DNA from: an uncultured Clostridia bacterium
GTDB lineage: Bacteria > Bacillota > Clostridia > TANB77 > CAG-508
Direction: 5' to 3'
Assembly (NCBI GenBank): GCA_934121925.1
Contig: CAKOVK010000001.1
Span: 1-64,000 of the forward strand
DNA length: 64,000 bases
Part shown: piece by piece, positions 37,254 through 46,664 of the stretch
Layout of the letters: every line of letters starts with the position of its first letter
How positions within the stretch are numbered: position 1 is the stretch's first letter
Notes under the pieces: model-generated
What the model saw: the letters and a program-made list of their open reading frames with translations, nothing else
Database searches by the model: none
Told to the model about the DNA's origin: nothing
Translations under genes and position numbers: made by a program

Positions 37254-37315
37254 TTTATATCCTTAGTTAGATTTAAACTTTTTTCGGATATAAAGTCAAA
37301 GAATATAATATTATT

Positions 37316-37829
37316 TCATTTTAATTTGCTGTTCTTTTTTTCTCTAATACGTTCTATAGTTTCCTCTGCAATTTCCAAAGGTTGTCTATTATTGCCATAT
37401 ACTATCATAGTTGCTAATTCCTTATTACATGAACTTTCAAAAAACTTTTTATTATCTCTTATATCACCTGTTGATCTACTTTTCATTATTTCTAAAGATT
37501 TCTCTTCATCTTTATCAGGCAATAATAAAACGATATTTTTAAAAGGTTTTAACATTGATTTAATTCTTTCAAATATTTCTCGATCATCATATACAGAATG
37601 TCCTGCACCAAAATCGACAATTCCATATGTCCCATCTTTCTTTACTCTTTCTAATGTTGCTGAAATTATGTAAGAATTAAATTTATCTACATTTTTAAAA
37701 TTTCTCATAAATCCAGCACCTCTCGCTCCATTTGCAATTCCATCTAGACATAAGCTTTGCATTCCAGTCTTTTTTCTGAGTTCTTCTGCTACTGTTAATT
37801 TTCCCGCTCCTGATGGTCCTATTTTCCTC
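37316..37829 (-). pseudogene. P-loop kinase-like gene lacking a start
   Basis: The frame reads KIGPSGAGKLTVAEELRKKT (Walker A with GAGK-L-T instead of GAGKST), CLDGIANGARGAGFMRNF, VDFGAGHSVYDDREIFERI, and LLLPDKDEEKSLEIM. This looks like a shikimate/adenylate-type kinase fold. There is no start codon between the nearest upstream in-frame stop and the P-loop, so the N-terminus is lost or fused. The break does not involve CGG. Confidence 0.55.
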
Positions 37830-38042
37830 TTATGTGGTCATCTGTAAAATTAGTTGATATTCCTTGTTTAGATAGAATTTTACCAATTTTCTATTTATAT
37901 TTTCGTCTGTTATTTTCAAAGTAACATACGCACTTCAAACTCCGTGTCCTGAACAACAAAAAATACTTGGAAGTCCACTTTTGTAAGATTGTCTTAGAAA
38001 TTTTGTTAGATTAACATCTCCTTCTCCAAATTGTTTGAACAT
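37830..38042 (-). pseudogene. 70-codon gene with an internal TGA, after the radical SAM gene
   Basis: From the ATG at 38042: MFKQFGEGDVNLTKFLRQSY, KSGLPSIFCCSGHGV, TGA, SAYVTLKITDENINRKLVK and FYLNKEYQLILQMTT. The same frame continues on both sides of the TGA, so this is a single nonsense change, not a frameshift. It overlaps the end of the radical SAM gene by about 37 bases. Family not recognised. Confidence 0.5.
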
Positions 38043-38803
38043 TTTTCTCTATATTTCCTCATAATTTCTGAACTCCTAGAATAGACATTACACATTCCCA
38101 TTAATCTTCTTTTAATTTCTAATTCATCGGATACTGGATTATAAAATAATTTATTTTCATTAGAAAAATGTACTGTTTCTTTTGATTCTTTTTCTCTAAA
38201 AATACTACCAACTACAACATTTTCTATTCCGTATCTTTTTATAACTTCTTGATATAATTTAATATCTCTAATAGTTACTCCCTGTAAAATAGGTTTCATA
38301 TATAAAACAGTTGGAATATTTAATCTTTTTGAAACTTCGAATGTTTTAAATCTCTTTGCAGGTGTATCTGTATTTTTCTCAATCTGTCCCCATTGGCTTA
38401 TACTAGTAGAGCTAACAAAAATAACCAATTGTCCTATATATTTTATTAGGTGTTGAAATTGTTTAACATCTTCAACATCTACTTGTTTTTTTGTTGATAA
38501 TTGTATTTGATTTCCCTTTTGTAAAAAATATCTTATTAATTCAATAGTTTGTGGTCTATTTTTTTCATCCCAGCACTCTGAAAAACATCCTAATGTAATT
38601 AGAGTTTTCTCATCAATTTTAATTCCACTTTCTTCTATATCTTTTATAATTTGAGATGCTTCTCTTACAGGTGAATTATTTGATTTTTTATTATATCCTA
38701 AACGGGGTAAATAGCAATACGAACAATCTCCATTACATCCTAAACATGTATTAATAAAAATTCTATCACTATTTTTAACATATAAATATCCCGTATTTAA
38801 CAT
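38006..38803 (-). CDS. Radical SAM protein (spore photoproduct lyase-like organisation)
   Basis: 265 residues. The 4Fe-4S signature CLGCNGDCSYCYLPRLG carries the CxxxCxxC motif; further features are IIKDIEESGIKIDEKTLITLG, KGNQIQLSTKKQVDVEDVKQF and PTVLYMKPILQGVTIRDIKLY. Substrate unknown. It heads a three-gene run with the TGA-interrupted gene and the kinase-like gene, which hints at a small acquired module now decaying. Host-like AT content; CGG only out of frame. Confidence 0.75.
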   Translation of the reverse strand: MLNTGYLYVKNSDRIFINTCLGCNGDCSYCYLPRLGYNKKSNNSPVREASQIIKDIEESGIKIDEKTLITLGCFSECWDEKNRPQTIELIRYFLQKGNQIQLSTKKQVDVEDVKQFQHLIKYIGQLVIFVSSTSISQWGQIEKNTDTPAKRFKTFEVSKRLNIPTVLYMKPILQGVTIRDIKLYQEVIKRYGIENVVVGSIFREKESKETVHFSNENKLFYNPVSDELEIKRRLMGMCNVYSRSSEIMRKYREKCSNNLEKEMLI

Positions 38804-39267
38804 ATATTATTTTCTTCCTTTCTATTTCTCTTTTTTATGGTCATTTTTAAATTTGATGTTGGATTGATGATAAATTGATGATAATTTTAGTAATTTGTTT
38901 AATCTCCTTATTCAAATTTTGTTTTGCAGCTTTACTGGCTGACATTATAATTATACTATGAATTTACCTATTTATCAATGTCAATGGGGACAGAGTTTTT
39001 TGACAACCATATTATTTTAAAATCTTTGTTGAAATTTATCTATCATTTCATTTTTTATGTTGTCAAAAAATTCCGTCCCCGTTGACACTTGTCCTTATAA
39101 ACGGCAAGTATTTTTAATGGAATTAGCACAGATATATTGTAAAATACAATAACAATTTGCTATATTATGTAAAATGTGTTATGATTATAATAATATCCTA
39201 GGCATCGGGAAAAAAGTAATGGTGTCAAATTGTTTACACCTCGTAAACGATTTTTAGGAGGTACATT
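38804..39267. other. Intergenic region with family R4 inverted repeat
   Basis: No gene seen. 38983-39015 (tcaatggggacagagttttt then tgacaac) and 39056-39090 (gttgtcaaaaaattccgtcc then ccgttgac) form an imperfect inverted repeat of about 28 bases around a 40-base centre. A third copy is at 40257-40290. A promoter for the next gene is likely near 39150-39200 but was not pinned down. Confidence 0.6.
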
Positions 39268-40191
39268 ATGGGTATTTTTTCACGGAGTAATGTAGAGATT
39301 TCTGATAGCAACCTTCGTAATCTCGTTATCACCTGGACTGGTAAGGAAGAACAGTCAATTGACGTTTTTTGCAAATTATTGCAATCCATTGGTATTGTTA
39401 CGCCAGTTATTCTCAGTAATTTTAATGACGAAGAAGCTTCTTTTGATTGCATTACTGATGACGGTAAAACCTTATCATTGGCACTTTGGAATGCAGGTCT
39501 CGATGGTGGTTCACAGCTTATTGTAAAAGAAGGAAAATTGTGTTCTTGTTACAACTACAATAATCGTAGCAAAAACGTACACCTCGAATTAGAATCTACA
39601 GCTATTGAGAGAAACAACAACAGATTAGATAACTTTTACTGCAAGTCTTTCTGTAGCAGGATTTTAACACTATCTGGAGATTACTGTGTAACTGTCGATG
39701 TAGCTGAGCCTGAGCCTCGTGATAAGAACAACGTTCTGGTTATGAATCCTAAGTTAAGCATTGATAACTATCTTTTGGGATTAACGTTTCCATGTACTGC
39801 CCAAGATATCTATGAGAAAGTTATGAAACTGTATGAATTTGATGATAGCATTATTCCTTCAATTAGCTCTATCAAAGTATCAGTTGAAAAAATTCTTTCT
39901 AAAGACAATAGTGGCAATGCAAGCAAGAAACGTACAATGTCTGCGATTTTCATGAAGCATGGTAAAGTTTATCAATACGTTGTCAACGAGGACGATGTTG
40001 CTTACAGCATTGCAAAAAATGGAGATTGGTTTTATTCCACTCCATATGCACATTACAGTTTTTCTGCAGATACCAATCGTATATCTGTAGCAATTGAAGC
40101 AGACAAAACAACGATATGTGCTCTCAACAATGCAGATGTGATTAAGACAGCATGTGAAAAAGTAAACTCAATAAGAGGCAAAATTAATTAA
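39268..40191 (+). CDS. Orphan protein, probably acquired; in-frame CGG
   Basis: 307 residues, family not recognised. RBS AGGAGG seven bases before the ATG. The sequence (MGIFSRSNVEISDSNLRNLV..., CKLLQSIGIVTPVILSNFND, FYCKSFCSRILTLSGDYCVT) shows no membrane helix or known motif; it looks like a two-domain cytosolic protein. GC content and codon choice are higher than in host genes. Codon 6 is CGG (39283-39285), in frame for Arg; a +1 shift would stop after three codons. Followed by a terminator at about 40203-40247. Confidence 0.65.
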   Translation: MGIFSRSNVEISDSNLRNLVITWTGKEEQSIDVFCKLLQSIGIVTPVILSNFNDEEASFDCITDDGKTLSLALWNAGLDGGSQLIVKEGKLCSCYNYNNRSKNVHLELESTAIERNNNRLDNFYCKSFCSRILTLSGDYCVTVDVAEPEPRDKNNVLVMNPKLSIDNYLLGLTFPCTAQDIYEKVMKLYEFDDSIIPSISSIKVSVEKILSKDNSGNASKKRTMSAIFMKHGKVYQYVVNEDDVAYSIAKNGDWFYSTPYAHYSFSADTNRISVAIEADKTTICALNNADVIKTACEKVNSIRGKIN

Positions 40192-40202
40192 ATTTACCTT
40201 TT

Positions 40203-40247
40203 ACAAAAGGTCGCCTATATTCTTATGAATTAGGCGGTCTTTTGTTA
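40203..40247 (+). terminator. Terminator of the 39268 gene
   Basis: ACAAAAGGTCGCCTA / TAGGCGGTCTTTTGT with a loop of about 14 bases and a TTATTT tail. Confidence 0.7.
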
Positions 40248-40256
40248 TTTGTCAAT

Positions 40257-40290
40257 GGGTGTCAATGGGGACGGAGTTTTTTGACAACCA
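40257..40290 (+). repeat. Family R4 repeat copy, abutting the integrase remnant
   Basis: tgtcaatggggacggagttt followed by tttgacaacca, the same unit as 38983-39015. It replaces the upstream part of the recombinase gene. Confidence 0.7.
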
Positions 40291-40430
40291 TTGACATAGA
40301 ACCAAAAGTAATATCTGAAAGATTGGGACATAGCAACATTAATATTACACTTGATATATACTCACATATATATGAAGAAACTAATATGGAAGTTGCAGAT
40401 ACTTTTGATAAGATTATAACAGTTGGTTAG
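40291..40430 (+). pseudogene. C-terminal fragment of a phage-type tyrosine recombinase
   Basis: IDIEPKVISERLGHSNINIT and LDIYSHIYEETNMEVADTFD carry the LGH-S...Y box of phage integrases (His in LGHS, catalytic-type Tyr in YSH). Only about the last 46 residues remain, cut at the R4 repeat. It lies next to the 3' end of tRNA-Leu, as integrases of tRNA-inserted elements do. Confidence 0.8.
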
Positions 40431-40457
40431 CAAATGGTTAGCAGATTAGCAAAATTG

Positions 40458-40502
40458 CACAAAAAAGAAAGAGTATGAATTGATTGAACTCCTACTCTTT
40501 CT
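40458..40502 (-). terminator. Terminator of tRNA-Leu
   Basis: Minus strand AGAAAGAGTA / TACTCTTTCT hairpin followed by TTTTTT. Confidence 0.85.
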
Positions 40503-40590
40503 TGGTGCAGATGGCCGGAATCGAACCGGCACGGTTTATTCAACCGCAGGATTTTAAGTCCTGTGCGTCTGCCAGTTCCGCCACATCTGC
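40503..40590 (-). tRNA. tRNA-Leu (anticodon TAA), CCA encoded
   Basis: The acceptor GCAGATG/CATCTGC, the D-arm, an anticodon stem with CAGGACT-TAA-AATCCTG, a variable arm typical of class II tRNA-Leu, and T-arm GCCGGTTCGATTCCGGC are all visible, with CCA encoded. About 88 nt including CCA. It is the only tRNA in the window and the probable integration site for the element whose integrase remnant follows. Confidence 0.95.
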
Positions 40591-40610
40591 ATTTCTCACT
40601 GGCAAAAAAG

Positions 40611-40640
40611 ATTATACTACTCTTTTATATTACTTGTCAA
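40611..40640 (-). promoter_or_regulatory. Promoter of tRNA-Leu
   Basis: Minus strand TTGACA (40640-40635), 18-base spacer, TATAAT (40616-40611), about 20 bases before the mature 5' end. Confidence 0.85.
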
Positions 40641-40772
40641 TATTTTTTGAAAATTTTTTTAATTCAATTTTTGTCTTTTTCTGTTACATATGGTCGATGA
40701 GTTTTTCTTGTCTTTTTCCAATTTTTGGTATATATTTAGTTAGTTCTAATTTTTTAGTAAGGAGGATTAATT

Positions 40773-40985
40773 GTGTCAAATTACTTTTGTGCAAAATTTT
40801 CTCAGGAACACTCTGAAGAGGTACGGTCTTTAGCTCTAAAATTAGGTGTTCCTGAGAAAAACATTGTTTTTAGTGCAGTTGGATGCCAATTTTGTACACT
40901 TGGTGTTTATATCAAGTTTGAAGAGAATTCTGCTTTTGAGCTTTTTTCCAGCAAGTCTGCTCCATATGTACTGGAACGTTGGTAA
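40773..40985 (+). CDS. Small orphan protein; in-frame CGG
   Basis: 70 residues from a GTG start with AAGGAGG seven bases upstream. MSNYFCAKFSQEHSEEVRSL, KLGVPEKNIVFSAVGCQFCT. No recognised family; two Cys in CQFC and one near the start. Slightly GC-richer than host genes. CGG at 40824-40826 is in frame; a shift there would stop after two codons. A hairpin TCTCCTAC/GTAGGAGA with T run at 41013-41045 ends it. Confidence 0.6.
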   Translation: MSNYFCAKFSQEHSEEVRSLALKLGVPEKNIVFSAVGCQFCTLGVYIKFEENSAFELFSSKSAPYVLERW

Positions 40986-41012
40986 TTAGTTGCCAATGTT
41001 TTAACCTTCTTT

Positions 41013-41045
41013 TCTCCTACTTTTGTTTTGTAGGAGAATTTTTTA
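41013..41045. terminator. Terminator between convergent genes
   Basis: TCTCCTAC / GTAGGAGA around TTTTGTTTT, then ATTTTTT. Lies between the 40773 gene and mltG. Confidence 0.75.
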
Positions 41046-42122
41046 ATATTCAAACCATAATCCTTCTGCTCTTAGATCATTTATAATTCTATTATGCTCA
41101 CTTGCAGTTTTTGTAAAGTATAACTTTCCATTTTTGTCTGCTACAAAAAATAAATAATCTGTATTTGTTGGCTCAAGAGCCGCTTCTATACTTGATTTAC
41201 TTACTGATGCTACTGGTCCTATTGGTAGTTTTCCTTCCATATTAGGTCCGCGTGTATTATATGCATTATATGTGTCTAATTCCTTTTGATACAAATCCCT
41301 TTCTCCCATATCTACTTTTACAGCATAATATGTTGTAACATCACTTTGTATTGCCATTCCCATGTTTAGTCTATTATATATAACACTGGCTACATCTTTT
41401 CTTCCATCACTACTCATAGATTCTGTTTCTATTATAGATGCTATTGTTAATATTTCATGTACACTATATTTGCTTTCTTCAATTTCATCTTTATATTGTT
41501 CTAAAACGCTTTCCATTTTATCTAACATTTTTTCAAAAATTTCTTCTACTGTAACATCCTTATTCTTTATTGCATATGTGTCCGGGAATAGATACCCCTC
41601 TAATGAATAATATATTTCATCTTGTTTTATTTCATCTGTTAAAAACCAATACTTATCAATTAATGAATTTATATAGTTTTCATCTTCCAAGGTTTTCATC
41701 ACATCTTCTTGAGTATTATTTGTTGTTTCTTCTAGCTTTTTTGCAAGCCATCTCATATTTTTTCCTTCTATATATGTTATACTAAGTTGATTAGGGTCAT
41801 GCATTATTCCTGTTTGTAGCATTTCTGTAATTTCTTTTACATTCATATTTTGCTTTAAATAGTATGTTCCTGCTTGGAAATTTGATACTTTGTTTATTTT
41901 AACATATATTTTAAAGGCCATTTTGTTTCTTATTAATTTATTTTCCTTAAGTATTTCTGCAATTTTACTTGTTCCGCTTCCTAAAGGTATTGTAATTTCT
42001 ATTTCGGTATCATTTTTATTTATATGAGATATTGAAACAAAATACCATAAAATACATCCTATAATAATTAGAAGTAATGTAATAATTGCTAGTACTATTT
42101 TATTTTTAACTAAATTCCTCAT
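41043..42122 (-). CDS. mltG: Endolytic transglycosylase MltG
   Basis: Cuts nascent glycan strands at the membrane and sets their length. 359 residues: one N-terminal membrane helix (IVLAIITLLLIIIGCILWYF), a LysM-like subdomain (IPLGSGTSKIAEILKENKLI), and the YceG domain with catalytic Glu in ILTIASIIETESMSS, then VIYNRLNMGMAIQSDVTTYY and GKLPIGPVASVS. Ends with the usual FVADKNGKLYFTKTASEHN. CGG only out of frame. Confidence 0.95.
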   Translation of the reverse strand: MRNLVKNKIVLAIITLLLIIIGCILWYFVSISHINKNDTEIEITIPLGSGTSKIAEILKENKLIRNKMAFKIYVKINKVSNFQAGTYYLKQNMNVKEITEMLQTGIMHDPNQLSITYIEGKNMRWLAKKLEETTNNTQEDVMKTLEDENYINSLIDKYWFLTDEIKQDEIYYSLEGYLFPDTYAIKNKDVTVEEIFEKMLDKMESVLEQYKDEIEESKYSVHEILTIASIIETESMSSDGRKDVASVIYNRLNMGMAIQSDVTTYYAVKVDMGERDLYQKELDTYNAYNTRGPNMEGKLPIGPVASVSKSSIEAALEPTNTDYLFFVADKNGKLYFTKTASEHNRIINDLRAEGLWFEY

Positions 42123-42133
42123 TCGTTTATCTC

Positions 42134-43328
42134 CTACTCTATAATATAATCTACTATATTTATATAATCATTTTTTTCAAAGTTTTTATTTAAAACTACA
42201 CATGTATCTATTCCTACTTCCCTCAATTTAGGCGTAAGTTCTATTATAAATCTTTTTATAGTTTCTTTTTCTTCTATTTCTTCGAAATCAACTATTACGC
42301 CATTTATATTATATTCAATGGCTTCCTTAACAATTGTATCAATTACACCTGTTCTGTTTTTATATTCTTCTAATATCGAATTTATTTGTTTTCCCATTGT
42401 CTTATTTGATATAACAACCCAAATTTTATTACTTTCTGTATTTTTTTGTTCATTATTAATTTCTATGTTATTTTCTTTTATATTGAAAATAGTCTTTATA
42501 TTTATCTTTTTGGTAATGTTATTTTCTATCAATTCAAAATTTCTGTTGTTATATTCCTCAAATGATATTGTTTTAGCATCTTCTCTTTTTTTCATATCTT
42601 GTCTTATTATATATTCAGCTGTAAGTTTGTTTGCTTTTACATATCCGCAAAGCCCCATCTTCAGTTCTTATTTGTCTCCACCCTTTACTTGTTGTATAAA
42701 AACAATATACATATTCTCCTTTTTCTAATGTTCCAATGTCTTTTGACATTCCTCTAGGTTTAAATTTTATATTAGTATTATCTGCAACAATTGCTCTTAT
42801 AATTCCTTTGTCTAAATTATCTATAATTACCCTATTTGAGCTTTCTATATATTTAACATCTATATTGTATACAATTCCCATTTTTGAAATAGGAAGATAA
42901 ATGTTGTTATCAATTCTAATTATTGGATCAAACAACTCTACATCAGTATTGTTTACCACCATTTTTCTTTCATCTACTGCTATATTAGCAACCTTTGTAT
43001 CTGAGGTTGTTATGATTTGATTATTTTTAGAATCATAATAAATATTGTTATCAAATAAATTTCTTATATCTTCCTCTGAAAGATAAACTGTTTTATTTTC
43101 ATTTATATATATATTATGTTTTAATTTTTCAGTTTTATTTTCTTCATTTATTATTAGATTTGTGACATCTTTATACTTATCTCTTTTATAGCCTGGTGCA
43201 ATGTTTATAATCAATGCAACTAGTATAAGTGCAACTAAACTAACACATATATTTCTTATAAATTTAAACTTTTTTACTTTTAACAATTTCTTTTTTAATT
43301 CTTTCAATTTTCCCTCCAAAATTATCAA
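42134..43328 (-). CDS. Membrane-anchored stalk/SH3/GH18-like protein, read through a CGG +1 frameshift
   Basis: Probably acts on or binds the cell wall or spore cortex. One N-terminal membrane helix, a copper-amine-oxidase-like stalk domain (YLSEEDIRNLFDNNIYYDSK, LFDPIIRIDNNIYLPISKMG), an SH3 domain (IKFKPRGMSKDIGTLEKGEY, GWRQIRTEDGAL), then after a +1 shift at CGG 42645-42647 G-YVKANKLTAEYI, the usual end of an SH3 domain. A shortened glycosyl hydrolase 18-like part follows, with the D-x-x-x-D-x-E-like NGVIVDFEEIEE. It ends early (397 residues), lacking the rest of a GH18 barrel, so activity is doubtful. Confidence 0.8.
42645..42647 (-). other. CGG +1 frameshift site in the GH18-like gene
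   Basis: Zero frame TTG CGG ATA, stop after nine more codons. Skipping C gives TTG GGA TAT (L-G-Y), matching the GW/GYV end of bacterial SH3 domains. Confidence 0.88.
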
Positions 43329-43394
43329 ACATATTGCTAGTATATCATAAAATAATAATATTAAAAATATTTTTTCATATTTTTTGTAATTTTA

Positions 43395-43423
43395 TTGATA
43401 TTCTTGTCCTTTTATGCTAATAT
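43395..43423 (+). promoter_or_regulatory. pflB promoter
   Basis: TTGATA (43395-43400), 17-base spacer, TAATAT (43418-43423), about 70 bases before the pflB start. Confidence 0.65.
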
Positions 43424-43492
43424 TATAAATGTATATTTTTGTTCATTTCAAAAAAATGTATAATAAAAGCGATAGAAAGAGAGGTCATTTAA

Positions 43493-45733
43493 ATGAATTT
43501 TGATGAATGGAAAGACTTCAAAGGTGGAAGATGGGGAAAAAAAATAGATGTAAGAGATTTTATTCAAAATAACTACACACCCTATGAAGGAGATGACAGT
43601 TTTTTAGTAGGTGCAACAGATAGAACTAAAAAGTTATGGAATGAAGTTCTTAAGTTGTATGAACAAGAAAGAGAAAACGGAGGTGTTTTAGATGCTGATA
43701 CTAAAACTCCATCTGCAATTAATGCTTATGAAGCAGGATACATTGATAAGGATTTAGAACAAATTGTAGGTCTTCAAACAGATGCTCCATTAAAAAGAGC
43801 TATTATGCCTAATGGTGGTATTAGAATAGTAGAAAAATCAGCAGAAAGTTATGGATTAAAAGTTGATCCAGAAACAGATTATATTTACCACAATTTAAGA
43901 AAAACACATAATGATGGTGTATTTAGTGTTTATACTCCAGATATAAGAGCTGCTAGAAGCTCTCACTTAATTACTGGTTTACCTGATGGTTATGGACGTG
44001 GAAGAATTATAGGTGACTATAGAAGAATCGCCCTATATGGTGTAGATGCTTTAATTTCTGAAAAGAAAGAAGAACTAGATGTTCTTAATGTTGATGAATT
44101 TACTGAGTCAGTTATTCGTGAACGTGAAGAAATTTCTGATCAAATAAAAGCATTAAATGATTTAAAAGCTATGGCTGCAAAATATGGTTTCGATATTTCA
44201 GTTCCAGCAAAGAATGCAAAAGAAGCTGTTCAATGGTTATACTTTGGTTACTTAGGAGCAATAAAAGATCAAAATGGTGCAGCAATGAGTCTTGGTAGAA
44301 CATCTACTTTCTTAGATATATACTTTGAAAGAGACTTTAAAGCAGGTCTTCTTACAGAAGAAGAAGCTCAAGAATTAATGGATCATTTTGTTATGAAATT
44401 GAGATTAGTAAGATTCTTAAGAGCACCTGAATACAATGCATTATTTAGTGGAGATCCTGTATGGGTAACTGAAAGCATTGGTGGTATGGGAATTGATGGT
44501 AGAACATTAGTTACTAAAAACTCTTTTAGAGTTCTTCATACATTAACAACTCTTGGACCTGCTCCAGAACCAAACTTAACAGTTCTATGGTCTACAAGAC
44601 TACCTGAAGGATTTAAAAGATTTGCAACAAATTTATCTATTCAAACATCATCTATCCAATATGAAAATGATGATTTAATGAGAATTACACTTGGAGATGA
44701 TTACGGAATAGCTTGTTGTGTATCTGCAATGAAAATTGGTAAACAAATGCAATTCTTTGGTGCAAGAGCTAACCTTGCTAAAACATTGCTTTATGCTATA
44801 AATGGTGGTAGAGATGAAAATTCAGGAAAACAAGTAGCTCCTAAATTTGAAGGAATTACTTCTGAATATTTAGACTACAATGAAGTAATGGAAAAATTTG
44901 ATACTATGATGGATTATGTTGCTAAAATTTATATAAAAGCATTGAACGCAATTCATTATATGCATGATAAATATTCATATGAAGCATTAGAAATGGCTCT
45001 TCATGATAGAGAAGAAGATATATTAAGAACTATGGCATGTGGAATAGCTGGCTTATCAGTAGTTGCTGATTCACTTTCTGCAATTAAATATGCTAAAGTT
45101 AAAACAATTAGAAATGAAGATGGATTAGTAGTAGATTACAAAGTTGAAGGAGATTTTCCAAAGTACGGAAATGATGATGACAGAGTTGATCAAATAGCTG
45201 TAAACTTAGTAAAAACATTTTTAAATAAACTACAAAAACATTATACTTATAGAAATTCAAAACATACATTATCAATTCTTACAATTACATCAAATGTTGT
45301 ATATGGTAAGAATACAGGTAATACACCTGACGGAAGAAGAGCTGGAGAACCTTTTGGACCTGGAGCAAATCCTCTACATGGAAGAGATGTAAATGGTTCA
45401 CTTGCAGTATTAAATACAATTGCAAAACTTCCATATGAATATGCTGAAGATGGTATATCATATACATTTGCAATTACACCAGCAGCACTTGGTAAAGAAG
45501 AAGATACAAGAATTACTAACTTAGTAAATATGTTAGATGGATATTTTGCAAAAACTGGTCATCATATAAACGTAAACGTATTCGATAGATCTTTATTGTT
45601 AGATGCTATGGATCACCCAGAAAAATATCCTCAACTTACAATAAGAGTTTCTGGATATGCTGTAAACTTTATAAAATTAACAAGAGAACAACAATTAGAT
45701 GTAATAAACAGAACAATACAAGATAGAATATAG
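43493..45733 (+). CDS. pflB: Formate C-acetyltransferase (pyruvate formate-lyase)
   Basis: Glycyl radical enzyme converting pyruvate and CoA to acetyl-CoA and formate under anaerobic conditions. 746 residues. Catalytic Cys pair in [19 protein letters not shown] (about 408-410) and the C-terminal glycyl radical site [30 protein letters not shown]. The activase gene follows 160 bases downstream. It indicates fermentative, oxygen-free growth. Four CGG triplets in the gene are all out of frame. Confidence 0.97.
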   Translation: MNFDEWKDFKGGRWGKKIDVRDFIQNNYTPYEGDDSFLVGATDRTKKLWNEVLKLYEQERENGGVLDADTKTPSAINAYEAGYIDKDLEQIVGLQTDAPLKRAIMPNGGIRIVEKSAESYGLKVDPETDYIYHNLRKTHNDGVFSVYTPDIRAARSSHLITGLPDGYGRGRIIGDYRRIALYGVDALISEKKEELDVLNVDEFTESVIREREEISDQIKALNDLKAMAAKYGFDISVPAKNAKEAVQWLYFGYLGAIKDQNGAAMSLGRTSTFLDIYFERDFKAGLLTEEEAQELMDHFVMKLRLVRFLRAPEYNALFSGDPVWVTESIGGMGIDGRTLVTKNSFRVLHTLTTLGPAPEPNLTVLWSTRLPEGFKRFATNLSIQTSSIQYENDDLMRITLGDDYGIACCVSAMKIGKQMQFFGARANLAKTLLYAINGGRDENSGKQVAPKFEGITSEYLDYNEVMEKFDTMMDYVAKIYIKALNAIHYMHDKYSYEALEMALHDREEDILRTMACGIAGLSVVADSLSAIKYAKVKTIRNEDGLVVDYKVEGDFPKYGNDDDRVDQIAVNLVKTFLNKLQKHYTYRNSKHTLSILTITSNVVYGKNTGNTPDGRRAGEPFGPGANPLHGRDVNGSLAVLNTIAKLPYEYAEDGISYTFAITPAALGKEEDTRITNLVNMLDGYFAKTGHHINVNVFDRSLLLDAMDHPEKYPQLTIRVSGYAVNFIKLTREQQLDVINRTIQDRI

Positions 45734-45742
45734 TTTAATATT

Positions 45743-45773
45743 GTAAAGGCGAGGCCATAAACCTCGCCTTACA
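45743..45773 (+). terminator. Hairpin after pflB
   Basis: GTAAAGGCGAGG / CCTCGCCTTAC with loop CCATAAA-like centre, then ATTTTAT. It may attenuate read-through into pflA. Confidence 0.65.
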
Positions 45774-45781
45774 TTTTATAT

Positions 45782-45870
45782 TGAAGTGAGAAGTGTAATA
45801 TGAGAGGTTGGATTATAATGTCAATGCTTCGTAGGTCTTTCCCCTACTTTCGCACTTCACACTTCGTAAA
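45782..45870. repeat. Family R2 repeat between pflB and pflA
   Basis: gaagtgagaagtgtaatatg and agaggttgga on one arm, ctttcgcacttcacacttcg on the other; the arms are partly complementary. Confidence 0.7.
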
Positions 45871-45893
45871 AATTAACTTAAAGGAGCAATTAT

Positions 45894-46628
45894 ATGGAAG
45901 ATTTTGATAAAACAAAATATGCTAGAATACATTCTATAGAATCTTTTGGAACTGTTGATGGTCCTGGTATAAGGTTTGTTATATTTATGCAGGGCTGTTG
46001 TTTAAAATGCAAATATTGCCACAACAGAGATACTTGGGATATTGCAGGTGGTACAATTACTTCTGTAGATGAATTGTTAGATAAAATTGAAAGATATAAA
46101 GCATACATTCTTCCTTCTGGTGGTGGAGTTACAGTTACTGGAGGAGAACCTTTATTACAAGTTAAATTTTTAATAACTCTTTTTAGAGAACTAAAAAAGC
46201 GTAATATACCAACAGCAATTGATACTTCTGGAATATTTGATATAACAAATGATATTAAAGAATTACTTAAATTTACAGATTTAGTTTTATTAGATATTAA
46301 ACATATTGATACTAAAAAATGTGAAGATTTAGTAGGATTTCCAAATGAAAAAGAGTTGGCCTTTGCTAGATATTTAAGTGATAATAATATTGATATATGG
46401 ATAAGACAAGTTTTAGTCCCTGGAATAACTGATGATGAAAAAGATTTACTAAAGCTAAAAGATTTTATATCTACTTTGAAAACAGTAAAGAATATTGAAA
46501 TTAATCCATATCATGAACTAGGTAAGTTTAAATGGGAAAAACTTGGTTTGAAGTATCCTTTAGAAGGTGTTAGACCTGCTGATAGTAATGATGTAACTAG
46601 AGCTAAAAAAATTTTAGGTATAGAATAA
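45894..46628 (+). CDS. pflA: Pyruvate formate-lyase activating enzyme
   Basis: Radical SAM enzyme that installs the glycyl radical on PflB. 244 residues with the CxxxCxxC motif in FMQGCCLKCKYCHNRDTW (about residues 27-44), VTVTGGEPLLQ (SAM-binding GGE), VLLDIKHID and the WIRQVLVPGITDD stretch. RBS AAGGAG. Downstream of pflB. Confidence 0.97.
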   Translation: MEDFDKTKYARIHSIESFGTVDGPGIRFVIFMQGCCLKCKYCHNRDTWDIAGGTITSVDELLDKIERYKAYILPSGGGVTVTGGEPLLQVKFLITLFRELKKRNIPTAIDTSGIFDITNDIKELLKFTDLVLLDIKHIDTKKCEDLVGFPNEKELAFARYLSDNNIDIWIRQVLVPGITDDEKDLLKLKDFISTLKTVKNIEINPYHELGKFKWEKLGLKYPLEGVRPADSNDVTRAKKILGIE

Positions 46629-46631
46629 ATA

Positions 46632-46664
46632 ATAAATGGTGCACAATGTGCACCATTTATTATT
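46632..46664 (+). terminator. Terminator of pflA
   Basis: AAATGGTGCACA / TGTGCACCATTT followed by ATTATTTTATTTTTT, just before the converging S41 protease gene. Confidence 0.8.

Noticed and set aside
33587..38042. Breaks in the accessory-region pseudogenes as further CGG shift sites
   Set aside because: None of these breaks (relaxase remnant, Ig-like fragment, YgjV piece, kinase-like gene, TGA gene) has CGG at the joint; they show ordinary decay.
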